The notes under the pieces are model-generated. The model was not told where the DNA came from. It was given only the letters and a program-made list of their open reading frames with translations, and made no database searches. A program made the position numbers and the translations under genes. DNA of 7,017 bases from DATBAK01 sp036787815. GTDB taxonomy: Bacteria; Actinomycetota; Acidimicrobiia; IMCC26256; PALSA-610. Positions within the stretch are counted from its first letter, which is position 1; each line of letters starts with the position of its first letter. Of this stretch, positions 6,094-7,017 are shown piece by piece. The DNA lies in the NCBI GenBank assembly GCA_036787815.1, contig DAIQOP010000207.1, positions 1-7,017 of the forward strand, read 5' to 3'.

Positions 6094-6101
6094 TCGGCAC
6101 C

Positions 6102-6374
6102 ATGCCGAAGTATGTCATCGAGCGCGAACTGCCAGGGGCCGGAGCACTCGGCGCCGACGAGCTCAAGGCGATCTCGCAGAAGTCGAACCAGGTGATCGCG
6201 AGCCTCGGGCCCGACATCACCTGGCTCACCAGCTACGTCACCGACGACAAAATCTACTGCGTCTACTCGGCGCCGGACACCGACATCATCATGGAGCACG
6301 CGCGCTGCGGCGGCTTCCCCGCAGACCGCGTCTCCATGGTGAGCGCGGTGATCGATCCGTCGACCGGCCACTGA
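6102..6374 (+). CDS. DUF4242 protein, SCO4226-like (candidate nickel-binding)
   Basis: The 90-residue cytosolic protein is a full-length single DUF4242 domain: MPKYVIERELPGAG at the start, SYVTDDKIYCVYSAP at 44-58 and EHARCGGFPADRV at 65-77. The Streptomyces relative SCO4226 is known as a nickel-binding protein with a ferredoxin-like fold. Candidate metal or active-site residues here are Tyr45, Asp48, Asp49, Cys53, Glu65, His66 and Cys69, but I cannot say from sequence which of them bind metal. The physiological role of the family is not established. The gene is divergent from tetR, with a strong -35, a good ribosome site and two repressor-like sites over its promoter, so it is probably an inducible, highly expressed single-gene unit. 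A hairpin terminator follows. Confidence 0.88.
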   Translation: MPKYVIERELPGAGALGADELKAISQKSNQVIASLGPDITWLTSYVTDDKIYCVYSAPDTDIIMEHARCGGFPADRVSMVSAVIDPSTGH

Positions 6375-6399
6375 CGCCCGCGGTTCGCCGCAACGACGT

Positions 6400-6427
6400 C
6401 CGGGCCCGGGGGAGACCCCGGGCCCGG
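6400..6427. terminator. Strong hairpin between convergent DUF4242 and patatin genes
   Basis: A perfect 12-bp all-GC stem (6400-6411 with 6416-6427) closes on a GAGA tetraloop of the stable GNRA type. It lies 25 bases after the DUF4242 stop and 5 bases after the patatin stop on the other strand, so it probably ends both transcripts. There is no T-run on either side, as is common in GC-rich actinobacteria. Confidence 0.75.
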
Positions 6428-6432
6428 TCGCG

Positions 6433-7017
6433 TCACGCGGCGCCGAGGCGCGAACGGTCGAGCGCGGCGACCGCGACGGTGCGCCCGAGCTCGATCATCT
6501 CCGACGCGCGGTGGAAGTCGAGCGTGCGGCACGCGTCCCGGGGGATCCGCACGAGGACGTCGGGCGGGTTGCCTGCCAACCGGTAGCGGGTGAGCACGCT
6601 CTGCATCGCTTCGAGCGACTGGTTCATCACGTCGAACTTGGTGAGACCGGCCGGCAATGCCTCGAAGGCCTCGCCGGCCGACGCCGCGACGTCGGCGGCT
6701 TCGAGAGCCGAGGCCGACTCGCCGCCGAACCGGCTCGTGAGCGCGCGGACCATCTCGCGGTCGAGCACGTGCGCCGCTCCACGCCGGAACCGATCGACCC
6801 ATTCGTCGATCGGACGCTCCTCCGCGGTCTCGCGCTCCGGAGCCTCGTCGGCAACGCCACTGCGCTCACCGCCGAGGTCGACCGCGATCGTCGCGTCGGC
6901 CCGCGTCGACGCGGTCGGCGCGATCGGGACGGGGTCCATCAGGCCACCGTCGGCGAGCAGGCGGCCGTTCAGCATCACCGGTGTGAACACCCCGGGCGTG
7001 GCGATCGACGCGCGCAT
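6433..7017 (-). CDS. Patatin-like phospholipase (RssA/NTE type), C-terminal part
   Basis: The last 194 residues of a patatin-family serine lipase are present. The visible part opens with RASIATPGVFTPV and the block GRLLADGGLMDPVPI. Its DGG holds the catalytic aspartate (codon 6951-6949), which pairs with a Ser in GxSxG that must lie beyond the window edge. The Met at 7017 is internal, not the start, because the family needs the N-terminal half with the G-rich oxyanion loop and the GxSxG. After the catalytic block come a charged, Glu/Arg-rich linker (about residues 50-75) and a helical C-terminal region with DVLVRIPRDACRTLDFHRA, as seen in RssA-like proteins. The expected activity is acyl-ester (phospholipid) hydrolysis, with unknown substrate. 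It is convergent with the DUF4242 gene and shares the terminator. Confidence 0.85.
   Translation of the reverse strand: MRASIATPGVFTPVMLNGRLLADGGLMDPVPIAPTASTRADATIAVDLGGERSGVADEAPERETAEERPIDEWVDRFRRGAAHVLDREMVRALTSRFGGESASALEAADVAASAGEAFEALPAGLTKFDVMNQSLEAMQSVLTRYRLAGNPPDVLVRIPRDACRTLDFHRASEMIELGRTVAVAALDRSRLGAA

Overview
The window is GC-rich (roughly 70 percent by eye) and densely coded. GTG starts are used alongside ATG. The gene families seen (a SigG-like ECF sigma factor with a SnoaL tail, an actinobacterial-type STAS protein, an SCO4226-like DUF4242 protein and an RssA/patatin-type lipase) point to a chromosomal segment of an actinomycetote. I cannot place it further, and nothing suggests a plasmid, phage or insertion sequence. 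No tRNA, rRNA, CRISPR array or transposase was seen.

Layout: (1) 96-965 (+), a secreted alpha/beta-hydrolase (esterase/lipase type) with a complete catalytic triad. (2) 1118-2134 (+), an ECF sigma factor carrying a C-terminal SnoaL-like domain, preceded by a 17-bp direct repeat. (3) On the minus strand, 4136-2505 encodes a PAS-like/GGDEF/EAL cyclic-di-GMP protein with a degenerate GGDEF site and an intact EAL site. It is followed after 88 nt by a small STAS-domain protein (2416-2012), whose last 40 codons run antisense into the 3' end of the sigma gene. (4) 4278-5411 (+), an acyltransferase-3 family membrane protein, divergent from the EAL gene. (5) 6060-5449 (-), a TetR-family repressor, divergent from (6) 6102-6374 (+), a small DUF4242 protein. 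(7) 7017-6433 (-), the C-terminal part of a patatin-like phospholipase, cut by the window edge.

Two areas stand out. The first is the tetR/DUF4242 control region. Two copies of an imperfect palindrome lie 22 bp apart, one filling the spacer of a TTGACA-type promoter and the other covering the predicted transcription start, which predicts direct and autogenous repression by the TetR protein. The second is the sigma/STAS/EAL cluster, where three signalling proteins lie tail-to-tail. The sigma and STAS coding regions overlap by 123 nt at a tandem repeat that is read in both directions. A functional link among these three is an inference from proximity only. Most of the rest looks like ordinary actinobacterial chromosome.
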